Under the pieces are notes generated by a model that did not search any database, was not told the DNA's origin, and was given only the letters and a program-made list of their open reading frames with translations. From contig OX375876.1 of assembly GCA_947359465.1 (NCBI GenBank), forward strand, positions 81,738,359-81,802,358: a stretch of 64,000 nt of DNA, read 5' to 3'. Positions 35,189 to 46,600 of this stretch are shown in pieces. The translations under genes and the position numbers were made by a program. The stretch's first letter is position 1, and every line of letters starts with the position of its first letter. The stretch is from Metellina segmentata. Taxonomy: Eukaryota > Arthropoda > Arachnida > Araneae > Tetragnathidae.

Positions 35189-35545
35189 GGGTCATTCCAT
35201 GTGAAATCACCCGATTTTAATATTCGCCATCATGTCTCGGATAGTTTTCAAATTTTTTTTATGAATATATAATGAGATAATATCAAATTAATTTTTTCAG
35301 ATTTTTTCATCAAAAATTGAATTTGGGGGAATTTTTGGAAAATTTTGACTTATGCAAGATTTTGATAAAGGTATCATTTTAGAAAGACCTACCTGTTTCA
35401 ATTATTTTTCAACCAATTGGGCTGATCTTGATATCAAATTAAAGCTAATACTTTTCTCTTTCAAAATAAGTTATAAAAGTGATACTAAGAGTAATATAGT
35501 GTTGCACTCATCAGGTTAAGTGATTTTTCTATACTTTTTCAGTCG

Positions 35546-35547
<2 letters not shown>

Positions 35548-35632
<85 letters not shown>
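35548..35632. repeat. (GA)n microsatellite
   Basis: About 85 bp of GA in the left arm of the long-TIR element, at the place where the right arm has only a short gt-rich joint (cagtcggtgggttcaatagg on the reverse strand). Confidence 0.95.
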
Positions 35633-35633
<1 letters not shown>

Positions 35634-35829
35634 TCAATAGGTCATCATACCTCATAAACCACAGCTAACACATGTATCATATTTTTTTTTTCTATAATGA
35701 GTAGATCACGTACATGTTGTGTTTTAAAAATAAGAAGGGTGTTTTTTGTGATTATAAAATAAAAAGTAAATTTGAATTGCAAAAATTTTATTTAAAAATT
35801 AACTTTTGTAAACGTAAATTTAAAGTTTA

Positions 35830-36770
35830 TTGGAGCCGAAAGTAACTATTTTCTGCAGTTGTTTGACAACCGTTTCATCTATTTTGTATGTTCGTCCTGT
35901 GACAGATGATGTCAAAGGAACTATAACTTCTTGGACTATATTTTAATAGGGTACACCGTAGCAATCAGTTTTAGTTAGCCAAAAATATGTCCGTGAAGTG
36001 CCTGGTGGCTGCATGTATTTAACTTTTGCATCTCTTTCTTCTTCACACTTGTCTAGTACCATCCCAATCCACAATTTAATGTCATAGATGACTGCATAAA
36101 ACATTGCAGCAATAATATTGACTCTGGTTTTGCCATCAACAGTGGCTCTAAAAGAATTTTCAGGAACCGAAACATTCTTCACCAAAATGTTTCTTTTCTC
36201 TAATGGCTTGAAGAAGTGGTTCTCTCTAGTACCTACTATTGGTAACGACTTTTCATTTGTTTCCTTCAGAAAATCTTTAAGACTCTTTTTAAATTTTTCT
36301 AATCAATTTGCTCAGCTTTTTTTCCCTAAATAAATAGCTCTTTCGTCAAGTTTTCGTTTTCTGTCTTAAAGGGGGGAACGTTCTATCAATTCACAGCATT
36401 CAGTTAGCTTCGCAATGACTTCATTAATACTTAAATCTGGTTCATAATCATTGTCTGAAATATTGCTTACTTTGTCATTATCTTGAGGAAATGTTGAGAA
36501 AACTACATTTCTACAAGAAATACATAATTTTAAAACCAGATACTAGATCAACCCATTGTTTATATTTTTTGGAAAATAGAAGAAACAGTTTTAAAACCTT
36601 TGCACACGTTGTTTTTGTGTTTCATAAATGGATCACAACATACCCTTTGTCCATCCTCAAACATTGAACGAAAAGCATGCATATGTTGACTGCATATATT
36701 TTCAAAATTCACACATTTTGTTCTTATAATTAAAATTTTTCCTTCTTCTTCCCAAGTTACGAACAACTTA
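35830..36770 (-). pseudogene. Transposon-encoded protein with C/H N-terminus and MxPPGxSxxYFW-type C-terminus
   Basis: From the right: ICSQHMHAFRSMF and RVCCDPFMKHKNNV (36560-36766), a Cys/His cluster. Then at 35943-36185 VYDIKLWIGMVLDKCEEER-like text followed by KVKYMQPPGTSRTYFW and TDCYGVPY, a stop, and IVQEVIVPLTSSVTGRTYKI. I recognise both halves as parts of one protein type repeated in cnidarian and arthropod genomes, but cannot name its family. The region between the halves is broken. Confidence 0.5.
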
Positions 36771-37317
36771 TAAAGTTTTCTGGACTATATTCTACTTAAG
36801 TTGATACAGTAGAGTTTTCTTTGAAGTATTGACCAACTGAACACATTTCCAATATATCTTAATCAAAAAAACTTTTGAAATCAGAACTAAAAAATATACT
36901 TCATTAAGCAATAAAAATGCTAGGAAATAATGTATCCATCAAACACAACCTGCCTCTGCCTCACAAAAATCTAAAGCAAGAAACCACATGAATAAAGTGG
37001 GAGTGGGAGATCATTGGCAGATGTTTTTTTAAAATCCAAACAAGTCTATTCATGAAAATTTGTTTTTATGTTGCTTACTGTGTATTTCCCTACTCTAGTT
37101 GAGGCAGGTGCATGATTTGGCAGGCTGTTCTAAATTGTTATTTTTTTTCTATAGAAAGAAAGATTATTTTTGTTTTGCTGAATCAGAAAGGATTTCTGCA
37201 TCATTCTTTTACAAAATTAAACTGTAATTTTTAATTATGACTGTTGCAGATCAATTTTTATTATTTTGTAACCACAGTTTTAACTATTCTCACAAATTTG
37301 TGAGTTATTTAAGTGCA
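36771..37317. other. Interior of long-TIR element, no gene seen
   Basis: AT-rich, no supported coding region before the right inverted repeat starts near 37318. Confidence 0.45.
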
Positions 37318-37929
37318 AAGAGACCTCAAATTTATAGAAAACTGTTGATTTTTAAGTAAAATTGCTGCAAAAGAAATTCATTTGTAATTTCATAACCCAA
37401 AAAACACCCTTCTTATTTTAAAAACAAAACATGATCTGCTCATTCTAAAAGAAAATATGATACATGTGTTAGTTGTGGTTTATAAGGTATGACCTATTGA
37501 ACCCACCGACTGAAAAAATATAAAAAATCTCTTAACCATATGAGTGGCAACACTCTATTACCCTTAGTATAACTTTTATAGCTTATTTTGAAAGAGAAAA
37601 GTATTAGCTTTGATTTGATACCAAAATCAGCCGAATTGGTTGAAAAATAAGTTAAACAGGAAGGTCTTTCTAATATGATACCAAAAGTACAACAGCAAAA
37701 ATCTTGCAACAATCAAAATTTTCAAAAAATTCCTCCAAATACAATTTTTGATGAAAAAAATCTCAAAAAATAAATTTGATATCATCTCATATTATATCTC
37801 ATATTATTATCTCATAGGTATCTCTCATTCATGAAAATTTTTTGAAAAATACCTGAGGTATGATGTCTTGGGTGAATTGACATGAAATGACCCTTACGCA
37901 TTTTCATTAGCAAAGTTTAATATTTGTAC

Positions 37930-38400
37930 AATTGTGGATTTTGATGGGTTTCAGACTCAAGAATATGGATACATCGATCGCAAGAAGCTTCAAGTATTCG
38001 TTTTAACTTATCGCCTTATGAACTTAGTGCCAAAGATCGCAAAACTGTGTGATATGTTGAAAATTACGTATGTGATCTTCCTTTCTGCATGGGAAAGTGT
38101 GTTTCCCTTAGAAAGTCTAGACTCTAAGAGCTTTTAGAACTGTACAAGAGCATTCTAAGAGCGCTACTCCGTACTTAGTTGCTTATAAAGGTGGTTGTGT
38201 GGAGAAGAAACGCTTAGATTCACTGAATATTCCAAACATCAACTTGGAACAATATGGGTGTCCAAATTTAATGCACTATGTGCTCGAAGGAGCAACAAAG
38301 AGATCCAAAAACTATCATGTGGTCATCATAAAATAATTTGCCATGCCCAAAAGCTGACTCGTCGAAAATATTTGTCTCTTAAAAAAAGAAGTATGTAAAA
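37930..38400 (+). pseudogene. Fragment of a multicopy arthropod gene (exonuclease-like?)
   Basis: Readable pieces: IVDFDGFQTQEYGYI, then in other frames YKGGCVEKKRLDSLNIPNIN and LEQYGCPNLMHYVLEG, ending near a CGHHKIICHAQK stretch. The order resembles a gene family common in arthropod genomes whose products start with a V-D-x-x-x-F-x-x motif. I do not know a firm function. It has at least two frameshifts. Confidence 0.35.
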
Positions 38401-38568
38401 AAAAAAGAAAAAGTTATTTCGTTTTTACAATAATATATTAATTTTGTAATATATATGAATCCTGGTGGGTTTTCTATTAAAAAAAGTCACGCTGTGTATA
38501 ATTTACTAATGATTGTTTGAAGAATACATAAAAATCAGATTTAACCATTTCAATAATATTTGTTTATT

Positions 38569-39019
38569 GAGCCGCGGTAGCTCAGTCAGTAGAGCGTCGG
38601 GCTCGCATCAGAAGGGTTGTGGGTTCTGTCCTCGGCGGAGCCTGCAATTCTGATGATTGTGAGATCGGCGCTTCGACCTGGCTAAAGACCGTCGTGTTCA
38701 CTAATGGTGACTGGGGCACGTTAAATAGGTCGTGGTCACAAAGTCCCCCATGTTCCCATACCAAATCAATACCTCTGGGGGTATCTGATCAGAGGGTTAT
38801 CGGCCTCTGATTGGTATCTAAATTACGATATATGTGAGTGAATGGATGTATGAAAGGGACCTTCCTGTAAAACGGATGTGTCATGTATGCCGAGCAAAGT
38901 CGGACTTACTCCCAATGGGGCTCAATAACATGGAAGGCGCACCCCCTCTCCTCTTGCCGTCTTCGACGGGCCTGGCACTCCTCTGGTCTGCCAGTGTAGG
39001 CATTAGAAACAACAGCAAC
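38569..39019 (+). mobile_element. Full-length tRNA-derived SINE (SINE-B, 451 bp)
   Basis: Head gagccgcggtagctcagtca with A-box tagctcagtcagtagagcg and B-box gggttctgtcc. A ~370-bp body follows and the tail is (aac)n-like. Flanked by the 13-bp duplication atatttgtttatt (38556-38568 and 39020-39032). Unrelated in body to SINE-A. The head is tRNA-like but lacks a proper acceptor pairing, so it is not a tRNA gene. Confidence 0.9.
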
Positions 39020-39224
39020 ATATTTGTTTATTAAAAAGTTCATTAGTATTAATAAATTTTAGTTTTTGATTTAATTTTTATTCATGTGTAGGACTATCAG
39101 CGGTGTGAGTGCGTTAGATTATGTATAACTATCAAGAAAGGTGAAAAATTTATTTGTTAAGCAACACAGATATGTGTACACATTATTTTCAAAATCGAAA
39201 AACCCACTTACTATCCATTTAATG

Positions 39225-40610
39225 TAGCAATGTAGTTAATTTAAAATTAAAAATCCAATACAAAGTATCTTGTAAAATACTCTTACAGTATTGGAATTTG
39301 GCTCTGCAATTTAAACCACATAATATACACAAGATTTTCAAACAAATAAAAGGAAAACTTTCCAAAAATATTGTTTTCGTCATTTTCTTTTGGTTGTGCT
39401 TCAAGTGTTTTTGTGTCATGAGCAGAACGATATTTTCTGCGCCAGATTTTGCAAACCAATCTCTCAGGTTGTGTCCGTGGAGTTTTACAAACATAAGTGA
39501 TGAAACATCTGCCGTTGCTAACCTTGTTCTTGTCGGAGGTATTATGAGGTTCATTTGTCTGAAACCCTTCTCACATTCAGATGAACTACAATTATGAAAT
39601 TTTGTGCACAATTGGGCAAATTGTTTCAATCTTTTGGAACACGTGAACTGTCCTCCAAATAATTGCGATATGCATTTTTTGTTTTGGAGACGTTTTAAGT
39701 ATGAATCTCCGTCAAAAACTTTCAATTTCACTCTCTCCAAAACCAGGGGGCTTTCACGAAGGCCACTGATCACTTTCAAGCACTTTTAGTTCATGTATCA
39801 CGGAGTTACACTCTTTCCGTTTTTCTTTGGTCTCCACTGCCGTAGATTTATTTTCGTTGCTTGAAATTATGGTTAACAGCCTCCTTTTCAATTTGTTAAT
39901 TACACTTTTCAGTCTCTTACTATTAGCGCAACTCTGAAAAAATTACCCTCTTTAATAGTTCAGCTTCAAGACACTTAGTTCCGTGGTTTTCTTTAAGATT
40001 TTCTATAAATCTAATACTTCTTCGGATTAATTATTCAGCATAAAAAATTGTCATGTTTTTTCTCTGTAAGCTTTCTGAGAGCATTGAAAGTTATTTTAAA
40101 ATATCCTACATAATGACCAAGTCCTTTAAAAATTGAGAAAATGAGAACTGCTTAATTAATACACTGTACATAGGTCGATCAGTCGAAGTTCTACTTGTAT
40201 CATGTTCCTATGACGTAAAATGGTTAAATAATGCGTTGTATCTATACCAAACAGTTTTGAATGAGCTAGAGACCCATCTGTGCTTATTATTCTTCACATT
40301 TTATTTATTTGTTGGTCTAACTTCAAAAAACACACTGCCAGTATGTTTTTTGGAGTTAGTTTTAGGACCAGTTTACGTTGTTTCTTTAGGTTCACATAAA
40401 AGATTTACTGTAGAGTGTGTATAACTTATCCATATATACCTGAAATGGTTCCCATCACCTACCTCGTCAACTGCGTTACTCAATGCTAGCTCCAACCTGT
40501 GATTCATACAGTGCCACACAATAATGCTCGGATATTTATTATTAATTTTTTTTGCAACCCCGGATGATTGATTAACCCTGGAGACAGGTTTGGTTAATCA
40601 ATATATCTGG
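39225..40610 (-). pseudogene. KIAA1586-like hAT transposase remnant
   Basis: From the right on the minus strand: IIVWHCMNHRLELALSNAVD, DEVGDGNHF, MDKLYTLYSKS, RWVSSSFKTVWYRYNALFNH, then ELKVLESDQ. The open piece at 39219-39779 follows (SLKRLQ-like start, CSSSECEKGFRQMNLIIPPT, VSSLMFVKLHGHNLRDW). The CHRLEL, RW-xSSFRxV and S-xxE+GFSxMN motifs and their order are those of KIAA1586-like hAT proteins. Many frameshifts and stops. No termini identified. Confidence 0.75.
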
Positions 40611-41229
40611 TTTTTCTGGTTTGACAGCTCGGGCACAAATTGTTCCATGTGCTCGCGATCAATCTGGTTGATTGTGTGTTGAAGTTAAACTGCAAACTTA
40701 TTGAATAAAGCAAATTGTTTGAAGGTCACGTTCTTTACGAAGTCGGCGAATAATCGCGACTTCGTAATTTTCATTGACGTATATTATCATTGACGATTTA
40801 TTAAAGAGAAATAGAAAGAAAAGTTCATAAGAAATGCGACATTGGGTAAAAACCGTGATGGAAAATATTCTCAGGAGCCAAAAGACTGAAAATGTGTACG
40901 CCTTTTGCTCACTAGCGGTAGAAAAATTACGCTTTCCCCACTTTAACATTTAATAAACCCTAAATGAATAGCCGCCTCGGATAATAATCTTCTTCATCGT
41001 TATCCCTGTATAATTTTGAACAAACCATGTTTTCAATCCTGCGACGGCGGCTGCGGCAACACTTTATTAATATATGTACACTCATTGCCCTAAAAAAATG
41101 CGCACCAAGAAAAAGTCGTCAAAATGAAACGAAATTTTACACATGTAAGTACTACTTTGATATAAGTAAGTGATTAGAAAATCAAAGAAAAAGGATCATT
41201 TATTGCAGAAAAAAGTACAAATGAACGGA
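40611..41229. other. Gene-free stretch
   Basis: Nothing supported. The tract acactcattgccctaaaaaa at about 41080 followed by tgcgcacc is probably part of the Tc1 element's right end. Confidence 0.4.
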
Positions 41230-42300
41230 AGTTTTAGTACTCTATTGGACCCCCTCTAGCGCGAATGCAGGATGCGATACGAGCGGGCATTGAGGAATAC
41301 AAGTTACGTATGATGTCCTGAGACATCTCGTTCCACAATTCTGTAAACGCGCCTCTAGTTTGACCAAACTCGTATGGTGTCCAACTTGCCGTCCCAAATG
41401 ATCCCGGATATGCTCGATTAGTGACAAATCTAGGGATCGAGCAGGCCAGGGAAGGGGTGGTAATGTGGTGGAGGCAGTCTTTTGACATCCTTGCTGTGTG
41501 TGGCCGAGCATTGTCTGGTTGCAAAATGGCTCCTGGGAGCCCTGCCATGAGTGGCATCACATGTGGCTGAAGGATGTCATGGACGTACCGCTGGGCTGTC
41601 ATTGTGCCATGGATCAATATTAGGGTGACCGTGTATCGTAATCAATGGTATCCCATACCATCACACCAGCTGTGGAAGCGGTGTGTCGCTGTAAAGCGAA
41701 GGCAGGGTTTAGGCGTTTACCACGGGGCCTCCACACACGAACAGAATTGTCATCACTGCTGAAATTCAATCCAGATTCGTCGGTGAAGACGACCTGGTTC
41801 CATTCCATTGCAGTCCAATCCCGTCGTGCGCGACACCACTCCAAACGAAGATGTCGGTGGGTGGGTGTCATTGGCAGCACACGTAATGGGCGCCGCAATA
41901 CCAGATGTCCTTCAGCCAGGCGCCTTACGATGGTTCGGGAAGACACAGGGGCCCGTAGTGAAGTTTCTGCCTGTGTTTGGATAGCGGACAATGAGGCAGT
42001 TGGCTGTACGCGTGCGTTTCGTATGATGTGACGGTCTTCTCGAAGACTGGTCTGTCGAGGGCGTCCTGAGCCTAGTCTCCGTGTAAATGACGTCTCTTCA
42101 GTCCACTAGTCCCAACACCACCTCACAATAAAATCAGAACGGCTTACTTGACGAGCTACTCGCCGAGCTGACCACCCAGCTTCCATCATCCCGATGATTC
42201 TTCCCCTCTCGAACTCTGACAGCTGCTCATATTGTCTTCGATGGCGGCGTAACGGCATGTCTACCTCAGCGGTTCCTTTGCAAAAGATTAAATACACTCA
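41230..42300 (-). pseudogene. Tc1-like transposase, frameshifted
   Basis: N-terminal helix-turn-helix: YEQLSEFERGRIIGMMEAGW and SARRVARQVSRSD at 42106-42297. Then VSSRTIVRRLAEGHLVLRRP at 41620-41991, with first catalytic Asp in VVFTDESGLNF and VRVWRPRGKR. Then the second Asp in LQPDNARPHTARM at 41234-41617, and a shifted frame with the Glu region SLIEHIRDHLGRQVG. All three catalytic residues are visible but in different frames. Conspicuously GC-richer than its surroundings. Termini were not resolved. Confidence 0.9.
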
Positions 42301-42332
42301 AACAAGCTCTGCTTACCTGTTTTATACTCCAA

Positions 42333-42340
<8 letters not shown>

Positions 42341-42387
<47 letters not shown>
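42341..42387. repeat. (TA)n tract, segment 1
   Basis: Alternating TA directly abutting the Gypsy-3 5' LTR. First of five segments that appear to be one split microsatellite. Confidence 0.9.
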
Positions 42388-42391
<4 letters not shown>

Positions 42392-42861
42392 ATATAAAAA
42401 TAATTTTATATTAATAATCTCTGATTTCTTAATGTTTCTGTAAAACAAGGTTTATTCTATTTTCAAAGATGATGTAATATTTCTAAAGTTCTAGTAATGC
42501 TTAATCCCTTCTGTCCCCTGTAGACTGGTTGAATTCCCTGTCAGACTTTGAACGTCCTCTGTCTAGAAGCATTGAGCCAATAAGAGTCATTTGTCACACC
42601 CTAATACGTGACGTAATATGCCGTTATAGGGAAAAACCCTTTTATCATCTCTTCTGTAAATCCCCATTTAAATATCGTTGCACGCCTGTAATCCCTCTCT
42701 TTCTGATCAGTACCATTCAATAACTATGTAACATGACCTAGTTCCCTTCCTGCTGGGGAAACTGCCATGATGATGTTTCAATAAAGACCTTTTGTTTAAC
42801 TTCGCCTGCTTTCTGAGTCCCAATTTACATCTGTTATCCAACTGTGTCCGGATGTTATTAT
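42388..42861 (+). mobile_element. Gypsy-3 5' LTR (~474 bp)
   Basis: Starts tgtaatataaaaataatttt and ends about ccggatgttattat. Contains caataaagaccttttg, a likely polyadenylation signal region. The exact end is blurred because the target site is TA repeat. Confidence 0.92.
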
Positions 42862-43697
42862 AAGCCGCCAGGATGGTAAAAGGGGCTAGGTCTAAACAAG
42901 TGCAAAAAAATTTTTGGGGACGCAGGCGAAAGCTGTAGAAAATGCCGAACTTCCTAGATGGACAAAGGATTTCCTCCGCCGCTGTTGCCCGCCAAGTGTC
43001 GGAGTCAGCATTTTTCGCGCCACATCTATGATAGATCCGCAACGGTACTTGTTGTGTCTAGATGTTCCGTTCGCAACAAACTCTTTTCAAGTCCAATCAA
43101 CAAAAGCGTGGGACGATTCCTGTTGGTCTGCGATCTTTGGATAAGAAAAGAAAGCAGCGTTTCCCGCTCTTCGTTTCACCATAAAGTAATTGTGCAATTG
43201 CTATCGTGTTCCTCCGATTCCTGATGCTTTCGTTTTGTGTGCAAACTTTGGAGTGCGATGGGAGGGCTGCCGTTTCTTGCCATCTTCCAGGTTTTGCATG
43301 TGTGAAGCGACTGTGGAATCCATGCCGTGTGCCGGTTGTGAAATGCGATACCAAATTGCGTCATCTTGTTGCTCAGCTGGGTGTGGCAGCGTAATAAAGC
43401 TTCGTCTGGAAAAACAAAAACAATTTTGCCCCTCGTCCTCTGTCTGCCTACGAGAGGGAAAGTGAAACTGGATAATGGATGCGTATTATTCTGTTTCTTT
43501 CTTCGTTTTTCTTTAGCAAGGATAGAATTGTTCATGTGAGTAGTTTTAAGTTTGTTTTAAGGAATTCTTTATTGATATTTTGTTAAGGCGGAACCTGTTC
43601 AAAGTAATTTGGAATAATGTGAAAGTGTTAACAAAGTTGTTATATCTGTAGACTAGGTGAAAATTTTTTTTGGAGATTGTTTATTAATATTGTAACT
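42862..43697 (+). other. Gypsy-3 leader
   Basis: About 830 bp between LTR and gag. Small open frames on both strands show no recognisable domain. gccgccaggatggtaaaagg follows the LTR but I could not assign a primer-binding site. Confidence 0.6.
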
Positions 43698-46600
43698 ATG
43701 TTACTTAAAGATATTGAAGTAATTAGTAAAACTGTGAAGGAACAAAAATCCTCTACAGTTAAATTACTGGATAAATTAATCTTTCAAAATGGGAACAGTA
43801 CATTAGCGGAAATTACTAATCAGATTGTTTCGTTTCTATCTAATTTCGAATTTCTTAAGAATTCGTTAATTACAGAAGACGAAATTAATGACGAGGCAGA
43901 ACGGTCTGTAGTTCTATCTGGATCCACAAACAAAGTTAGTAATAACGAAAGTGGTACTCAGACTGAAACGGATAGCTTACGAATGACAAGTAATATAATT
44001 AATAAAGATAGTTCGTTAGAGCAGGACAAACACACTGACAAGAAAGATAATTCTAAAAATGAAAAGGTTAATTTAAAATCAAAATGCGAGTTGATTGATA
44101 AAGGGAACTTAACACAAAGCGAACATGAAACCAAAAGCTGTGAGAACGATAGGGAGATTGGTTCCAAACTAGAAAATATTGATCTACAATCGAGATTCGA
44201 CATAGGAGAAACAAAAATACTTGTAAATTTCTCTGACATTGAAGCAGTCACGCCACTCTTTAAAGGGGAAAGACATGAAAATATATCACACTGGATTGAA
44301 ACGTTTGAGATTCATGCGGAATTATTTGGCCTATCTCCGTTTCACAGATTTTTGTTCGCCAAACGTTGCCTCAGAGGAAAAGCATTACTGCTCATTCGCA
44401 GTGAAACTTCAATCAACTCGTATGACAAATTAAAAGAATTATTGATTGAAGAGTTTCAAATAAATTATAATTCTGCGGAAATACATGAAATCCTTCAAAA
44501 ACGTACAATGAAATGTAATGAATCAGTACAAGAATATTTTTTACACATAAAACAAATTTCTGCTCAGGGTAACATTGACGAAGGTGCTATAATGACATAT
44601 ATTATCAAGGGAATAAATGACACAGAGCAAAATAAAGCAATTTTGTATGGTTGTCAAAATTTAGTAGAATTTAAAAATAAATTGAGAATTTACGAACAAA
44701 TTAGTAAAGACATAAATAAATCTAAAGCTCCATTTAATAGGGTACCCTATGCAAATAGTAAGATGGATAAACCGAAACCTGAAATCCGTTGCTATAGTTG
44801 CAATCAAATAGGCCACAAATCTTTCGAGTGTTGTAAAGACAAAAATGTAAAAATTAAACCAAAGTTTTATGGTAACACAAAATCAACAAAGACTCCAACG
44901 ACGCATGCAGTACAAGATTTGCCCCCCGACCCATGTAAATTTTGCGAGCAAATAGGGATTATGAACTCATTTCATTCGGGATTCTCTTGTATCAACAGAC
45001 CATCTAGGTCTGAAACAGCGTCTAAGCCTCAACCCGAAAAAGGGCAATTAATAGTATCTGGATATATAGTAAACAAAACGTATGTACATAATAAGAGAAA
45101 TATAAAAAATGAAAGCTCTAGTAAAAGTTTAAATAAAAAGTTAATGTTAAATATAGATACGGGGTCAACAGTGAATATAATTCCAAGTGGAATTGTTTAT
45201 AAACTAAACGTTCCTATCAGAAGAAATAAAGGAGTAAACGTGAGACAAACAAAAGGACTAATACAGCTTGACAAAACTTGCAATCTCAACCTCAAAGTTG
45301 GTAACATAGTTAAATCGGCTGAGTTTTTCGTGCTTGACACCGATTTACCGTATGCTCTCTTAGGTTTAAAGAGTTGTATTGATTTTCGTTTGGTAATTAA
45401 TTGTGCGAACCAAGTTGTTGTGCAGTATGGGCGAAAACTGATCACTTTCTCTGGTTCTGAATGCAGCGATTTGTCTTTGCATATCATACCTGAAAATCCT
45501 GTTAAGCAAAGTGTTAGTAACGTTAAAGAGAAAAATGAAGTAACTAATAAAAGTGTTAGTAACGTTAAAGAGAAAAAGGAAGTAACTAATAAAAGTGTTA
45601 GTGACCTTAAAAAGAAAAATGAAGTAAAGAAAGAGAATAAAAATAAAAGCGTTAGTGACGTTAAAATGAAAAATGAAGTAAAGAAAAAGAATAAAAATAA
45701 AAGTGTTAGTGACTTTAAAGAAAAAACTGAAGTAAAGACAAAGAATAAAAATGTTTCTGAGACGGATTCTGATAATGGGTGCACACATTGTCAGATTGAA
45801 GTCGAAGAAAAAACGAAAGTAAAGGAAACTGTGGGAAATTCCGAAATAATGGAAATTTTAGAAGAATATGAGGACATATTTGCGAAAAATAAATATGATG
45901 TCGGGACAGTGAAAATAGAGCCCCAAAGAGTGAGATTAACATCAGATTTGCCAGTGTCGTTACGCGCATATAAAACTTCGCCAAAACAACAAGATGAAAT
46001 CGATAGTCAAATTAAAGAATTATTAAAAGCTAATATCATAAAAGAGAGTTCATCTCCATATTCTGCGCCGGTAACACTCGTATATAAAAAGGATGAAAAC
46101 AAAAAGAATAGGTTATGTATTGATTTCAGGAAGTTAAATCAAGTGATTAGGTCGGATGCTGAACCATTACCCCTGGTCGAGACATTAATTGATAAATTAG
46201 CACAAAGTACGTATTTTTCAAAATTGGACATGGCCTCGGGATATTGGCATATCCCTATCCACAAAGATGATACAGAAAAACTAGCCTTTGCAACACATAA
46301 TGGTCTGTATGAATGGCTACGTTTACCTTTCGGCTGGCGCAATGCACCCAGCATTTTTCAGAGAACTATTCGTCGAATCCTAACAAAATATAAAATAAAA
46401 TTTGCTGCAAATTATTTTGATGACATTTTAATTTTTTCTGATAACTATTCGAATCATATCGATCACATTAAACAAATTTTTGATATTTGCAGGCAGGAAA
46501 ACTTAAAATTAAAATCTTCAAAATGTTCCTTTTTACAAAAGCAAATTCAATTTTTAGGATATGAAATTTCAAATGGGATTGTCTCTCCAGATAATAGCAA

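Larger units (their letters stand above)
35189..37893. mobile_element. Long-TIR transposon, unassigned superfamily
   Basis: Left end gggtcattccatgtgaaatc; right end, reversed, gggtcatttcatgtcaattc. Inverted similarity continues for about 600 bp on each side (35189 to about 35825 and about 37318 to 37893), with a (GA)n expansion only in the left arm. The interior carries a decayed minus-strand gene. No clear target duplication was seen (flanks ctcac and ttacg). Confidence 0.75.

Noticed and set aside
38571..38645. tRNA gene
   Set aside because: A- and B-boxes are present but the cloverleaf is poor and the sequence continues into a 451-bp SINE with target duplications.
39298..39597. 99-codon plus-strand frame
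   Set aside because: Opposite strand of the KIAA1586-like hAT remnant, which has recognisable motifs.
45197..45984. Minus-strand frames up to 195 codons
   Set aside because: Shadows of the intact Gypsy-3 gag-pol frame over its Lys-rich linker.
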